From contig NHNW01000085.1 in assembly GCA_002786025.1 (NCBI GenBank), positions 70,553 to 134,552 on the forward strand: DNA of 64,000 nucleotides, in the 5' to 3' direction. The DNA comes from Zasmidium citrigriseum (lineage: Eukaryota; Ascomycota; Dothideomycetes; Mycosphaerellales; Mycosphaerellaceae). The translations under genes were made by a program, and so were the position numbers. Of this stretch, positions 53,493 to 64,000 are shown one piece after another; positions within the stretch are counted from its first letter, which is position 1, and each line of letters starts with the position of its first letter. The notes beneath the pieces were generated by a model. That model had not been told where the DNA came from, did no database searches, and saw only the letters and a list, made by a program, of their open reading frames with translations.

Positions 53493-55160
53493 ATGCGTCT
53501 CGTCAACGTCCAAACTCTCGAACTTCATGAGTTCATGGATGGGCGGATCCCTCCATACGCAATCCTCTCGCACAGATGGACGGACGAAGAATTGACGTTC
53601 AAGGAGCTGTCCAAGGATCGAGCCGACGTCAGCAAGAAAGGCTATCAAAAGCTTCTCGCCTCGTGTCAGATCGCTTCGATATACGGCCTCGATTACATCT
53701 GGATCGACACCTGCTGTATCGACAAGAGGAGCAGTGCGGAACTCTCAGAGTCGATCAACTCGATGTACAACTGGTACGAGGCAGCCGAAGTATGTCTGGC
53801 CTATCTTGAGGATGTGACTTCCGGGGTCGACTGGGAAAACTCGTTTAGAGAGAGCGTTTGGTTCACTCGCTCATGGACCCTACAGGAGTTGCTGGCGCCT
53901 TCCAATGTCCATTTCTATGATGGCGAATGGAATTACTTCGGCTGTAAGGAGACTCTCACATCGATATTGAGCAGTATAACGAGCATCGGCGAAGGCATTT
54001 TGCAGGGCACTGTCAAAATCAGACAAATCACAGTGGCGACGAGGATGTCCTGGGCGGTCGATCGTACAGCCACTCGGCCTGAGGACATCGCATACAGCCT
54101 CATGGGTATCTTCGACATCAATATGCCCTTGCTTTATGGAGAGGGTTCAAAGGCGTTCGGGCGGCTACAAGAGGAGATCCTGCGCCGGTGTGGAGACAAA
54201 ACCCTTCTCTGTTGGGGATACGATGACCCTGCTACTCGACTCCTTGCCAAAAGCCCAGAAGACTTTCGATCCTTTCGAGAAGACCCTGTGACTCCGTCTC
54301 AAATCTCGCCGCGGCTCGAAATCAGCATCATGGGATTAGAACTTCACGCAACCGTTCTGCGATGGGACCTCAACACACACGCCATCTTACTCGGTCAGCC
54401 AGCGAAGCCAAAAGCAACAGACATGTACGTTCTTCTCGTCCGAAAACATCTTTCTGAGCCTTTCCTGTATCGAGTGGGGATTGCACGCTGCGTCTATAAC
54501 CTGAGATGGCAGAGGTGCCTTCCAATACTCCTCATGTGGGGCACTGAACACCAGGACTTTGAGATCAAGTTCTCGCAGTATGCGTTACGCCACATGGAAC
54601 ACGGATTCCAGGTAATGGCGCATGACTCGGTCCAGCTTACGCCAGGCCGGACCGACTACTATGTCGACCCGTGCCCATACTATGAAGGACCCCGAGCGGT
54701 CACACGTGATGGAAACGTGCTCACCTGGCCCTTCGGTGACGCAAGATTACCAACGGTTGCGACATTCACATGTCTCATCGACAAAGATGAGGATGTGTTT
54801 TTCTATGTCGACTTATCATTCGACTTCGACGGCCAGCCCTGCTGCTGGATACGTACCGACGAGCGTGTGCTTCCCCGTGGTATCTTTCATCTCCCCGAGA
54901 CCATCAACAAGCCGACTGATGGAGAACACATCGAGAAAGAAGTCAAGATGAGTCTAGTGCACGACGAGGGTACAAGTGTGTCCGCCTGGCTGTTGAGGAG
55001 TCCTGCGTGCTGCTCCATCATCGTTTCCAAAGTCCCTGAGGAAATTGCTGATGACGCTTGGGTGTTCTTCTCCTCGGGCTATGGCGCGATGTGGATGTTT
55101 GGAGTTTGTCGATCGAGGCCGACGTTTGACGACAATAATCAATTCGAAGAGGATGTATAG
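53493..55160 (+). CDS. HET-domain protein 2 (heterokaryon incompatibility type)
   Basis: A single exon of 555 residues starting MRLVNVQTLELHEFMD. HET blocks are YAILSHRWTDEELTF (22-36), the WIDTCCIDKRSSAELSES block (70-87) and WFTRSWTLQELLAP (123-136), followed by ATRMSWAVDRTATRPEDIAYSLMGIFDINMPLLYGEG (start quoted only as ATRMSWAVDRT). It resembles the N-terminal half of HET-E-1-type proteins but has no NACHT or WD40 region. The C-terminal 300 residues are a variable module with no family I can name. It is about 35-45% identical by eye to HET gene 1 across the HET domain, so the two are paralogues but not recent copies. Confidence 0.9.
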   Translation: MRLVNVQTLELHEFMDGRIPPYAILSHRWTDEELTFKELSKDRADVSKKGYQKLLASCQIASIYGLDYIWIDTCCIDKRSSAELSESINSMYNWYEAAEVCLAYLEDVTSGVDWENSFRESVWFTRSWTLQELLAPSNVHFYDGEWNYFGCKETLTSILSSITSIGEGILQGTVKIRQITVATRMSWAVDRTATRPEDIAYSLMGIFDINMPLLYGEGSKAFGRLQEEILRRCGDKTLLCWGYDDPATRLLAKSPEDFRSFREDPVTPSQISPRLEISIMGLELHATVLRWDLNTHAILLGQPAKPKATDMYVLLVRKHLSEPFLYRVGIARCVYNLRWQRCLPILLMWGTEHQDFEIKFSQYALRHMEHGFQVMAHDSVQLTPGRTDYYVDPCPYYEGPRAVTRDGNVLTWPFGDARLPTVATFTCLIDKDEDVFFYVDLSFDFDGQPCCWIRTDERVLPRGIFHLPETINKPTDGEHIEKEVKMSLVHDEGTSVSAWLLRSPACCSIIVSKVPEEIADDAWVFFSSGYGAMWMFGVCRSRPTFDDNNQFEEDV

Positions 55161-56589
55161 ACACTGCTGAGCTATTTGCCATGAGGTCTAGGGCACGATC
55201 ATAGGTCAGCGAATGCCCGCATGCACCATTCTCTCCGCCTCTCGCCCTGAATCAAGAGCTCCAGCGCCTTTCAGTGGCCTTGACAAGCTCAATTTCGATG
55301 AGATGGGTTGCTGAGAGACCGCGAGCCGTCCTCGAATCCACCTCAAATGGCCGCATGCGTACGAAGCCACAGCTACCCGCCGGTCAGACATGCCCATCTA
55401 TCTCTTCGGAGCCCCAACGGAGCATGTCATTGTGAGTTCGCAAGCCACTAGATCCCAATCAAAGATGCTAGCAAGGTGGTAATACGCGGAGTGTCTCCGG
55501 AATGGTCTCACACCTGGGACAAGAAGAAGTTGCCTATCGTGAGCTATCTGACTCACCAATGGACTGAACGTCTAAGAGTCTGGAATCGTTATCGGCGGCA
55601 TTCAGAGGATCGATGCCGCGGGGACATCTCCGTTGTCGATGAACGGACAATGCCTCCAAGTCATGATGTCAACTGTTTGGGACAGTTCATTCTATGGAGA
55701 TATGTGGCCAGGTACTTTTGATAACACTGAATGCCAACAGCCATGTCGAGCAACGAGCTCGTGCTCTCAAGCTCCGTGATGTTACAATCAAGGTCGACTG
55801 GTGTTGCTGCAATCCCCGTCGCAAGACCGGAAGCTCAACACTCAAAGCACCTCTTGTAGGCCCAGTATGCTGCGAGATTGGAGAGAAAGACTTTGGGAGA
55901 ATAGAAACATCGACTTGTTCTCGCCACGGTCGGTACAACTACCACGCGAATGAATGGCTCGTGGCGTAACAGCCCAGACTTAACGAAGAAGACCAGCACA
56001 GGCTCCAGCGTAACAGAGCAAGACAAGCTGTCTCAATGAACATGGAGACCGGAATCCTGGCTTCACCCCATGGCGGTGATCTCCGGGCAACACTTGCACA
56101 ACGTGACAGCCAATGCAAGTTTTGGCGAAAGAGGCACTCCGTCGAACGATCAGGCCGATGGAATCGACGATTCAAGTCACTACATAACAGCCTTGGGCCG
56201 AAATGTTTCGCCAACGACAGCGAGACTCAACAAAGGCAATGGAGGATCGCCTGTCTGTTCTCTACCATTCGCGAGCCGGCCAGCGATTTGCACGGCGACA
56301 CCATCCAGGCGCGGATCTTTTCGCTTCGACATCAATATCAGATCTCGCGAATCTCCTCAGAGGAGACTCGCTCAACTTAACTCCAAGGTCATGTGGAAGG
56401 GGCAGCGAACCGGCATCGAGGCATATGTCAGCAAGCCCAGAGTTCACGGAAAGCTCAAATTCGAAAAGTTGAGTACGCTTCTCAAGGCTTTCACTTTGTG
56501 TCAACAATATGCTCCGCAGATTCGCACACCACGACAATCGCACAGGTGATCTTGACTTCGGCCTTGGCCATTCTTGAGCTTTCAATGCA
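55161..56589. other. Intergenic, 1.4 kb, no confident gene
   Basis: A stretch near 55,476-55,590 translates to LPIVSYLTHQWTERL, faintly like a HET-domain start, but nothing downstream supports it. A 159-residue frame at 56,070-56,549 lacks domains. Probably decayed or regulatory sequence. Confidence 0.4.
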
Positions 56590-57501
56590 ATGGCTCAATC
56601 GGAGTCCTCTCCCAACGATGGCCCACACAGGCCAGCGACTTCAAGCCATGATGCCCAGTCGAAGCCGTTCCTTCCCATCGATGGGGACCAATCAATCCAT
56701 CCCACCGAGATGTTCGCAGATTGCCGTGTGTTATTCTCAGACGATTTCATGCGGCAGGCATTCTACACAACTGGCTGCATCAACGACGACTTGAAAGGAC
56801 AAGACTGGAGAAGACTCTACAACAAAACGGTCCTACTCTACAGCATCAGGACTTCTCCCGCGGGAAGTAACAACTTGACAATGAGATGGCGCACAGAGAT
56901 CTACGATGAATGGGTACAATACGGCGTGCAGCCCCTATTGGAAGACCGTTTCTTATATCAAATAGCGCGGTACCTTCACTGGATCCAGGACCCCCTCAAG
57001 GATATCGACGACTTCATCAGGAAACATCTAGACCTCTGCGAAGTCCTCGAGAGAAAGATCCCGGAAATGCCAGAGGTGCAAAGAAGGGCTGGTTTCTGGG
57101 GTGACCCGAAACGCCGCTCGAAGTTCGACGACCACGTCATGGTCCTGCCTACCTGTCGAGCTGTGATTCTTCTCCACGACATGCCGTACGAACTTCCTGC
57201 GGTGCATAAAGTCGCTCTGGTGCTTACGGGTGACAACAGCCGCATGGAATCTGGCCCTGTCACCTTTGACTCTATCAAGGACGAGATTATTCCTGGCAAG
57301 TGCGATGATCCGAGAGTTGCATTTGTGTCTCTTGCTGTGGCTGTCAAGTTTCTTCGGGATTTGGAGGATCGAGAGATTGCTGTCAATGAGGTTTGGCAGG
57401 AACATAATCGGAAGTGTCGTGAGGTGTCGGATCTGGATTTGGAGAGAGAGATGGCCGCAGTGAGGGCACGAAAGGCGTTGGCGACACTCGAACAGAAGTG
57501 A
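56590..57501 (+). CDS. Hypothetical protein
   Basis: A single exon of 303 residues from ATG 56590 (context CAATGG). It is not a family I recognise. The first 35 residues are polar and disordered. The body is mostly helical and charged, with HPTEMFADCRVLFSDDFMRQAF, LPTCRAVILLHDMPYELPAVHKV and a coiled-coil-like C-terminus (DLEREMAAVRARKALATLEQ). No signal peptide or membrane segment. The steady codon use and length argue for a real gene. Confidence 0.65.
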   Translation: MAQSESSPNDGPHRPATSSHDAQSKPFLPIDGDQSIHPTEMFADCRVLFSDDFMRQAFYTTGCINDDLKGQDWRRLYNKTVLLYSIRTSPAGSNNLTMRWRTEIYDEWVQYGVQPLLEDRFLYQIARYLHWIQDPLKDIDDFIRKHLDLCEVLERKIPEMPEVQRRAGFWGDPKRRSKFDDHVMVLPTCRAVILLHDMPYELPAVHKVALVLTGDNSRMESGPVTFDSIKDEIIPGKCDDPRVAFVSLAVAVKFLRDLEDREIAVNEVWQEHNRKCREVSDLDLEREMAAVRARKALATLEQK

Positions 57502-58454
57502 CGAGTTGCAATTGTCATGGTCGTTTGCAATGACATCTCAGGGGTTCGTTGGTTGTAATCATGGATGCTCCATGATGAATATTAGGGTTAGGGTGCTGAC
57601 AGGAAAGGGCCGAAGAACTCTTGCGACTTCACCTGTTGGCTTGTCCATCTACAATCACCATCGGCCCTTTGATAACAAGGCCACAGATTCCTCCGTCATT
57701 GTTCTCGACACCGTTGGCGCGGCTGAACCGTCCCTAGCCGCGGACGGCTACTGCACTCGACGATGGCGCGGCTGGAAATACCAAGACAAGGTGATACGAC
57801 GCAGGCATTCCTTTGCCATGCGCTCGAGATAAGTCGGTGATAAGTAGCCGCATGTTCCGACCAGCCAAGGCAAGAAGCCACGCACATCATTCGTTCGTGT
57901 TCTTTTGCGAATCTCGAAAGACCAACACTTGCCCCGCCGTTCTGGATGCGAACTGCGGCGATGAAGACGTTCCTAGAAGTCGCTCCTGATAAGCTTTAAG
58001 GGCCTCCGGGGGCAAGACCACTACCCAAAGCTTGACATTACGTACTGCATCTCGGCGCACGCGAGAGGTATCGCTTGCTCTTCAAACGTCTTGCCCAATG
58101 AGGCTTGGAGAGCTTGGGGCTGAAGCTTGTGATGGGCTCGCTTGGCTGGTCCGAGGGGCGCTACTGTCGACCACGCCTCCCACTAGCCCGTCCAGCGGTT
58201 GTCCGCGTGCAGATGCAACATCGCATGGCTACTTGTCGAGGAGGGCATCTTCTTATCTGCGGCTATGCGGGTAGTGCTCCTTCGCGTGTCACCTCCACCT
58301 GCCCTCCATGGGTTCCAACCCGCACCTTCTCTGCGTATATGGCGGCAGCCTCGCCGCGGCTCTGAAGCTTCCGTCTCTCTTCTGGAACCCTTCCATTTCG
58401 ACCGGCCGCTGCTGAGACCGCATTCACGACAAACCGCGACAGAAGAGCGTGGAC
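57502..58454. other. Intergenic, 0.95 kb, with two telomere-type repeats
   Basis: TTAGGGTTAGGG lies at 57582-57593. The remainder is the 3' flank of the hypothetical gene and the promoter of the permease. No gene recognised. Confidence 0.5.
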
Positions 58455-60467
58455 ATGGAGAAGACTCAGTACGGCGATCCGCCAGTCAATGACTTTGGCA
58501 AGGCCGAGAATGGCCATGCATCCAGCAGCGACGATGGTGCACACGACATCGTCGTTGGCGAGCAGAATGAGCTTCACCGCAACCTCAAGGGCAGACACAT
58601 GCAGATGATTGCCATGTGCGTTCTCCCGCGGCTTTCATTTACAACACAAGGCTGACAAGAACACAGCGGCGGTGCTATTGGCTCTGGCCTTTTCATCGGC
58701 TCCGGAGGTTCCTTCGTGGATGGAGGACCAGCGTCGGTCATCATCGGTTTCCTGGCCATCGGTATCATGATTTACCTCATGATGCAAGCTCTCGCTGAGC
58801 TTGCTGTGATGTATCCAATCAACGGAGCCTTTACGATGTACATCTGCCGCTTCATCGACCCGTCCTTCGGTTTTGCATGTGCGTGGGAGTACGCAATCTC
58901 TTGGCTGACAGTTCTACCCTTCGAGATCTCTGCGGCTTGTAATATTATCCACTACTGGCCAGGCTCAAATGGCATCAACAACGCTGCGTGGATCACCCCG
59001 CTCCTTGTCGCCCTGATCGCCATTCAGTACTTTGGCGTTCGCGGATATGGCGAGGTGATTACAATCGCTCCCGTCGATTTGCTCCATTGGAAGGCTGACG
59101 GTCTATACAGGTCGAGTTCGTATTGAGCATGATCAAAATCATAGCTTGTGTCGGCTTCATGATCCTCGGTATCATAATCAACTGCGGCGGAGTCCCCACG
59201 GATCCCCGAGGATATATTGGCAATGAATACTTGTGAGTCGTTGTCGAGATTAGCACAAAAATGGTGGCTGAGTCTTTCAACCACAGCAAGCAACCCTACA
59301 GCAACGCTGGCTTCAAAAATGGCTTCCATGGCTTCTGCAGTGTCTTCGTCAACGCCGCATTCGCCTACACAGGCACCGAACTCACTGGTCTCGCCGCCGC
59401 TGAGGCTGCAAATCCCGCGAAGGAGATCCCGCGAGCTTCGAAGCAGGTGGTCTGGCGAATTTTGATCTTCTATGTCGTTAACTTGGCTCTGGTCGGCTTG
59501 GATGTTCCTGCTGTCGCAAGCCTGCTTAGTGGTGATGGCCCTGAGTCTCGCTACTCGCCCTTTGTGATCGCCATCAAACTCGCCCACATCGACGCTTTGC
59601 CTTCGATCTTCAACGCCGTGATCCTTCTAGCAGTCATGAGTGTCGCCAACTCGTGCATGTTCGGATCGACCCGTACAGTTCAGGCGCTGGCCGCGAACGG
59701 TTTGTGTCTCTAGGTGCTACGTCGTGTCACTTGCATGCTAACACCACCATCTCATAGGAATGGCACCGAAATTCCTCGCAAAGGTCGACCGCAAAGGGCG
59801 TCCCATCCCGGTCATCATCCTGCAACTTCTCTTCGGTCTTCTGGCATACATCAATCTTGCTAACGACGGTGGTACCATCTTTGACTGGCTCCTCGCTCTG
59901 TCAGGAATCACGGTCCTCTTCGTGTTTGGTGCCATTGCTGTCGCCCACATCCGTTTCCGACAGGCTTGGTGAGTATCATCCCAAACTACATTCTTACAAG
60001 CCTGATTACATGTCCGCACCTGCTAACTCCTTGCTAGGGTCTACAATGGCCACAGCCTAGAAGAGCTACCCTTCCGCGCAGTCTTCGGCGTCTGGGGCTC
60101 CTGGATCTGCCTCGCGATTAATGTCATCGCCTTGATCGCCTCATTCTACACTGCGCTTTACCCGCTGGGCGGCACATACCTCAGCGCGGAGAACTTCTTC
60201 CAAGCATACCTCGCCGGACCCCTCCTAGTGTTCCTCTACTTCTGCTGGAAGCTCTACAGCTGGTTCTTCGTCCCCGAGCACCGGGCGCTGTATGTCAAGA
60301 TCAAGGATATTGATATCTACTCCGGTATGCGCGAGAGCCAGAGGCGAGTCAGTGGGCTTGATGTGCCTGATGATCAGAGGCGGGCCAGTATGGCTGAGAT
60401 GGAAGCCGGAAAGAAGAAGAAGGGTGTCAAGGATTGGGCGATGGCTGGTGTGAGGAGTGTTTTCTGA
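58455..60467 (+). CDS. Amino-acid permease (YAT/APC family)
   Basis: Six exons (58455-58615, 58667-59054, 59111-59232, 59287-59699, 59758-59968, 60038-60467) encode 574 residues. Introns are 51-69 bp with GT-AG ends, and every junction keeps frame. The first splice builds the family signature HMQMIAIGGAIGSGLFIGSG. Further landmarks are ALAELAVMYPINGAFTMY, FAYTGTELTGLAAAEAANP and ASKQVVWRI. About twelve membrane segments are expected, with cytosolic ends. It should be a plasma-membrane proton symporter for amino acids; the specificity is not visible. Intron 4 has a GTTTGT donor. Start at ATG 58455 (MEKTQYGD); the upstream codon at 58449 is GTG. Confidence 0.93.
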
Positions 60468-60832
60468 GGATAGCAGAGTATTCTCAGGGGGCGTGAATGT
60501 CGACTCATGCGGCTGGATCCGGTCGTCTGCTCCACCTCGGAACTCATGTACCGTTTGACTCCATGGCCGATTTGGGCCTCACTGATTCCGCATACGCGTA
60601 CCCTCAGCATGCAGATCAAATTGAACAAATCTTCAGCAATCCTCAAACACGTCTCAACGGTTTAGAAATCGCCGAATCCTTACAGCTACGTACTAACTTG
60701 GATAGAGCTGATCTTCTTGCTTGAGCAGCAAACGGCCCCCAACAGCGTTGAGAAACATATCTGCTTCGTACTCCAGCTCAGAACACTCAACTAGTCGTCC
60801 CCGATCATGTCGACCAGACAACAAGCAAGCCC
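60468..60832. other. Intergenic between convergent permease and chitosanase genes
   Basis: 3' flanks only; nothing recognised. Confidence 0.5.
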
Positions 60833-61750
60833 CTACGAAAGCTTCGCCACCAAACTATCACCAGTACCGCTGATACTATCCTCGAAATCCTGGAAGCTCT
60901 TCGTACTCCAGTGAGCATGCTTGTGGACGGTGTCAGCAACGCTGCCCGGGAAGGCAATGTAAAGCACATCAGCCTGGTCATGGCCACTGTTGCCAGTAAT
61001 CCCGTTGCCGAAGCAAGCCGTAGCAAGGGAGATAGACGCCTCGCCGACGAGTGGTGGGCCATCGTCACCGTTCTCGTCGCCCCAGACGCCGTAGAACTAA
61101 TAAGAGTCAGCCTTGTCCCTTACAAGTCTTAGAGGGTCGGCGTGCTTACCATCTGATTATTACAAACCACAGCCATAACACTCAACGGCTGCACCCCATG
61201 ATCCTGCGGGTTGAAAGTCGGATACGGACGACACCCATCATCGCTGTCGGCCGAGTTGCCAAAGACCACATAGGGGATGTAATTGGCGTTCAAGTCGCTG
61301 ACATAGTTCCCCTGGATGTTCGAGTACTGCTCGACCAAGTCCTTGAAAGCAGTCGTGGACTGCGTATCGGATGAGGAACCGCAACGACCATCGCCGTGGT
61401 CGGATTGGTCGCCGTCACAGTCGATGTCCATGTTGGCGAGGAGGGCGTTGTTGCCGTGGATGTAGATGGCGCCGGATTGGTTGTCTTGGCAGTAGGCGAA
61501 GGCTGTTGCAGGTCAGTGAGCGGTTTTCAGGGGGGAGATGGAGGGAAGTGGACATACAGTTGGATCCATCACAGTCACAGCGGCTGTTGGAGTTGAAGCA
61601 GCGGTCGTAGAAGCCGTCTTTCAGGTTGTTGCCGCCGGTGCATTTGCCGTTCTTGATCCTGTTCATGAAGGACTGGACGTTACTGGGGATGCTTTTGCTG
61701 AGGGCGCCGGTTGCTAGGAGGGCAACGGCGAGGGAGGTGGTTGTCTTCAT
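60833..61750 (-). CDS. Secreted chitosanase, glycoside hydrolase family 75
   Basis: Three exons (61750-61558, 61502-61150, 61096-60833) encode 269 residues; introns of 55 and 53 bp. The N-terminus [20 protein letters not shown] is a signal peptide. GH75 features are [27 protein letters not shown] (quoted in parts: NMDIDCDG holds a likely catalytic Asp), [20 protein letters not shown] and [21 protein letters not shown] after the last splice. A Cys-rich segment ([17 protein letters not shown]) lies just before the domain. The enzyme cleaves chitosan outside the cell. Start at 61750; in-frame codons further up begin only with non-ATG. Confidence 0.9.
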
Positions 61751-62586
61751 ATTGGTTCGGAAGTAATGGAGCTGTGAAAGGGATGTTTCCTGATAGTGGT
61801 GAGTACACAATGAGCTACAGTTGCACACGGCGAGGGTTGATATATGTCTTGGAACAGACCATCAAGTCCTGGTGGACCCTTCCGAATGGTACCCATGATG
61901 AACGTCAGTTGCACCTGCATCTGCAGCCTTTAGTGAAGCTTGATGCAGCTTGTTGTAGCATCGTTATAGATGGTCGAAAGCTTGTGTCAAGTTTGCATCT
62001 GTCTCCGCGGATGCAAGCTCTCGCGAAGCAGATATGCATATTCCATATTCTACTTGTAGGCAGCATGGTGTCGTCGCAGAGTCTCGAGAAATTGTTGGCG
62101 AAGCATGCTGCCACAAGGTCTCCCCTTTCATAATCATCCTACAGCAATAGTCAATTACAAAGTAGGGAGTAAGAAGGATCTTTACACAGAGACTAGCCCT
62201 ACCTCTACCTTCCACTTCCGGCCAAGCGTCGTTGCAAAGCTAGTAGTCGTGGGTGGCCTTATATGTAACAGGAGACGGTCTCGAGGAAGACGCAATAGGC
62301 AACCCGCACTATTAGATACCAATCAGTCGTGCACACCTACGAATGTGGCGGACACAGATCTTTTCTGTCCAGCCGTCACTTACCGCGTTGCAGGTGTCTC
62401 TCATGGATCAATCCTTTGATCGCAGCTTAAGGTAGATCATCGTCCAAGGAACCACGCAACAGCCCTGATATGAGGAAGGCCGACTCACTCAAGAACATTC
62501 TCTATCGCATTACATGGAAACGAAAGTCGTCATGAGAAACAACACAAGTCGCGCAAAATGATCACCGATGGCCTCCCGGACTAGAG
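61751..62586. other. Intergenic, 0.84 kb, no gene seen
   Basis: Promoter of the chitosanase and 3' flank of the CorA-like gene. Small frames on both strands lack domains. Confidence 0.45.
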
Positions 62587-63984
62587 TCAAGATAACAATC
62601 GAGCGATATCCTTCCTCCAAAGCCACGCGAAGATCACCAATAGCGGTACAAAGAACATAAGCCAAAGGTAGATGGGCCATCTCCAGTCCGTCCCATCGAT
62701 CAGTGTCACATTCATGCCAAAGATTCCAGTTGCCAGCGTCATGGGCAGGTAGACAGCCGCGACAGCTGTTAATAAAGTCGAACGTTGCGCCTGGGTTTTG
62801 TTCAGCTCGGAGTCTTTCATTTGGATGCCGCCGATCATGAGGGTGAATGTCTCGGCAAAGTCTTTGTCTAGAGTTTCCAGCTCTTTGGAGAGTTGTTCGT
62901 AGTCATCGAGAAGACTGTGTTGCTGTTCTCTTCCTATGTGAACTCCTGGTGGGTTGGAGTCGTCGGATTTCGACGAGTCTGGAGTCTTTGCGTCAACATC
63001 TATCCCGCTGTGAGGTCCTTGGCCGTTCTGCGACGTGCTGGAAGAACAAGTTGCAGCAGTTTGATCGTCAGCTGCCAAATTAGGAGCCTCGTCTTTCCCT
63101 TCATGGTTGGGTGCATCGGTAGGTCGCTGTCCTGCAGAACGAATCTGATTCTTTCTTTCCGTCTCCGCTTGATTGGCCCAATCCAAAGCCTCCTTCTCTC
63201 TCGCAAGCCTCCGGAGCACCGCAGGAATGTGACTTTGTAGTTGCTTGGTCAGGGTACGACATGCGCTCAACCGTCTCAAGTCGTCACCTTGCGGGTCGAT
63301 AGCTTTGCTCGCCAGCTTGGTTTTCTGGACGTGAAGAAACTCCATCGTCAGTCTCAAAGCCTCTAAATTGAGGAGCATGCAGATTCCTTGCGTGATCTTC
63401 GCTTTGACTCGGACGCTGCTCTCTTTTGCGCCAAGGACACGATCTGCAAGATCCAGTACATGACGCTGGCCAGGCTGGCCGAGCCACGTCCTCATCAGGT
63501 TCCTCAAATCCATTTGACGATAGCCCTTGGTATGAACGTCGCCAGCATTGGACATGAGGTACGGAGCAGCTGCGCAATGCTCGCTCCCGCGTGGTGATTC
63601 CTGCCGAGATAACAACTCGAGGCTTTTTTCAAATGGCCGGAGAAAATACGGCACGGAGCGATAAAACCATCTTTTGGGCTCGTCAGGGAGCAAAGCGGAC
63701 CATCTATCGTTTTCGGTTTCCGCTGTTGGCATGCGAAATTCTTGTCGCGGCACCTGTGGAACGAGCGGGATAAGGCCGAATATGACTCCGATCAAGAACA
63801 TCATAAGGGAGGAGAAGCTGGGGCGCGGCGGGTGTTTCGATCTACCGCTATTCTCAAGTACCAGCCAGCGATAGCCAGCGTCGTGAGGTTTGATCCCAGA
63901 TCCAGTAGGCTGAATCGAATAGAAGGAGACGAGAGCTAGCGGCCTCACAGAGCGAGTCTTGTTGGCTACGAGAACCCTAGGCAT
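62587..63984 (-). CDS. CorA-like divalent cation transporter, 5' end uncertain
   Basis: An open frame of 465 residues from ATG 63984 to the stop at 62587. Near the C-terminus, LLTAVAAVYLPMTLATGIFGMNVTL carries the GMN signature at the end of the first of two membrane helices, and WPIYLWLMFFVPLLVIFAWLW is the second. This is the CorA/fungal Mg-transporter-like topology with a large cytosolic N-terminal helical domain. The start lies 16 bp from the window edge, and residues 1-90 (with a hydrophobic MMFLIGVIFGLIPLVP segment) do not look like the family. The true start or further exons may lie outside, or an intron may be hidden there. Confidence 0.75.
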   Translation of the reverse strand: MPRVLVANKTRSVRPLALVSFYSIQPTGSGIKPHDAGYRWLVLENSGRSKHPPRPSFSSLMMFLIGVIFGLIPLVPQVPRQEFRMPTAETENDRWSALLPDEPKRWFYRSVPYFLRPFEKSLELLSRQESPRGSEHCAAAPYLMSNAGDVHTKGYRQMDLRNLMRTWLGQPGQRHVLDLADRVLGAKESSVRVKAKITQGICMLLNLEALRLTMEFLHVQKTKLASKAIDPQGDDLRRLSACRTLTKQLQSHIPAVLRRLAREKEALDWANQAETERKNQIRSAGQRPTDAPNHEGKDEAPNLAADDQTAATCSSSTSQNGQGPHSGIDVDAKTPDSSKSDDSNPPGVHIGREQQHSLLDDYEQLSKELETLDKDFAETFTLMIGGIQMKDSELNKTQAQRSTLLTAVAAVYLPMTLATGIFGMNVTLIDGTDWRWPIYLWLMFFVPLLVIFAWLWRKDIARLLS

Positions 63985-64000
63985 CTCAGCTGGCCTAGTG

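Noticed and set aside
55476..55721. Possible HET-domain fragment (SYLTHQWTERL)
   Set aside because: Only about ten residues resemble SHRW-type starts; the WIDTCCIDK block is absent downstream.
56070..56549. 159-residue + strand frame before the hypothetical gene
   Set aside because: No domain, atypical composition, and overlapping alternative frames.
1..64000. CRISPR arrays, bacterial operons or prophage
   Set aside because: Spliced eukaryotic genes throughout; the repeats seen are not CRISPR-like.

Overview
The window looks like nuclear DNA of a filamentous ascomycete (Pezizomycotina, plausibly a Dothideomycete). Genes are short and compact, introns are mostly 47-70 bp with GT-AG ends and CTRAY-like branch sites, and the families are typical of such fungi (HET domain, HeLo-kinase, Zn2Cys6 regulator, GH75 chitosanase, fungal-type MED12 and AIM11). 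The species cannot be named from the sequence alone.

Positions 1 to about 12,350 are a repeat island very heavily mutated in the manner of RIP. CpA and TpG are rare, TpA is extremely common and CpG is kept. No intact gene survives. Degenerate translations still show a hAT transposase with a BED finger on the + strand (about 4.14-6.65 kb) and a Mutator-like (MULE) transposase on the - strand (about 10.4-11.4 kb). Direct repeats, perfect hairpins and a recurring ACTAGTACG-type motif are also present. Normal sequence resumes within a few tens of bases near 12,340-12,365.

From 13 to 22 kb lie a secreted GH31 alpha-glucosidase, a sulfotransferase-like protein, and a tandem array of four - strand paralogues that resemble the animal interferon-induced IFI6/IFI27 (ISG12) family. 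The four share an intron position, and each has a nearly identical 16-bp element (CTTGGCATTCACATGT type, with a CACATG E-box core) 100-215 bp upstream of its start codon. One copy has a frame disruption and another uses a GC-AG intron.

From 22 to 30 kb is a signalling or self-recognition-like block: a patatin-fold protein that has lost its catalytic serine and aspartate, an apparently active protein kinase, and, divergent from it, a HeLo-domain protein with a degenerate kinase domain. A decayed copy of the last protein's C-terminus follows directly. Two HET-domain genes (47.4 and 53.5 kb) extend this theme. Grouping these with the IFI-like genes as one defence or allorecognition neighbourhood is an inference.

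The remainder is a mix of housekeeping and metabolic genes: phosphoserine phosphatase, a DAL81/TamA-like Zn2Cys6 regulator, a fused N-carbamoyl-amino-acid amidohydrolase/hydantoin racemase, a secreted lactonase-type beta-propeller, MED12, an Asterix/PAT10-like protein with a 17-nt exon, lipoyl synthase, AIM11, an SDR lacking its catalytic Tyr and Lys, an amino-acid permease, a GH75 chitosanase and a CorA-like transporter at the right edge. Many of these genes change from C-rich to G-rich codon use part-way along; in the fused hydrolase/racemase the change happens twice, once per domain.
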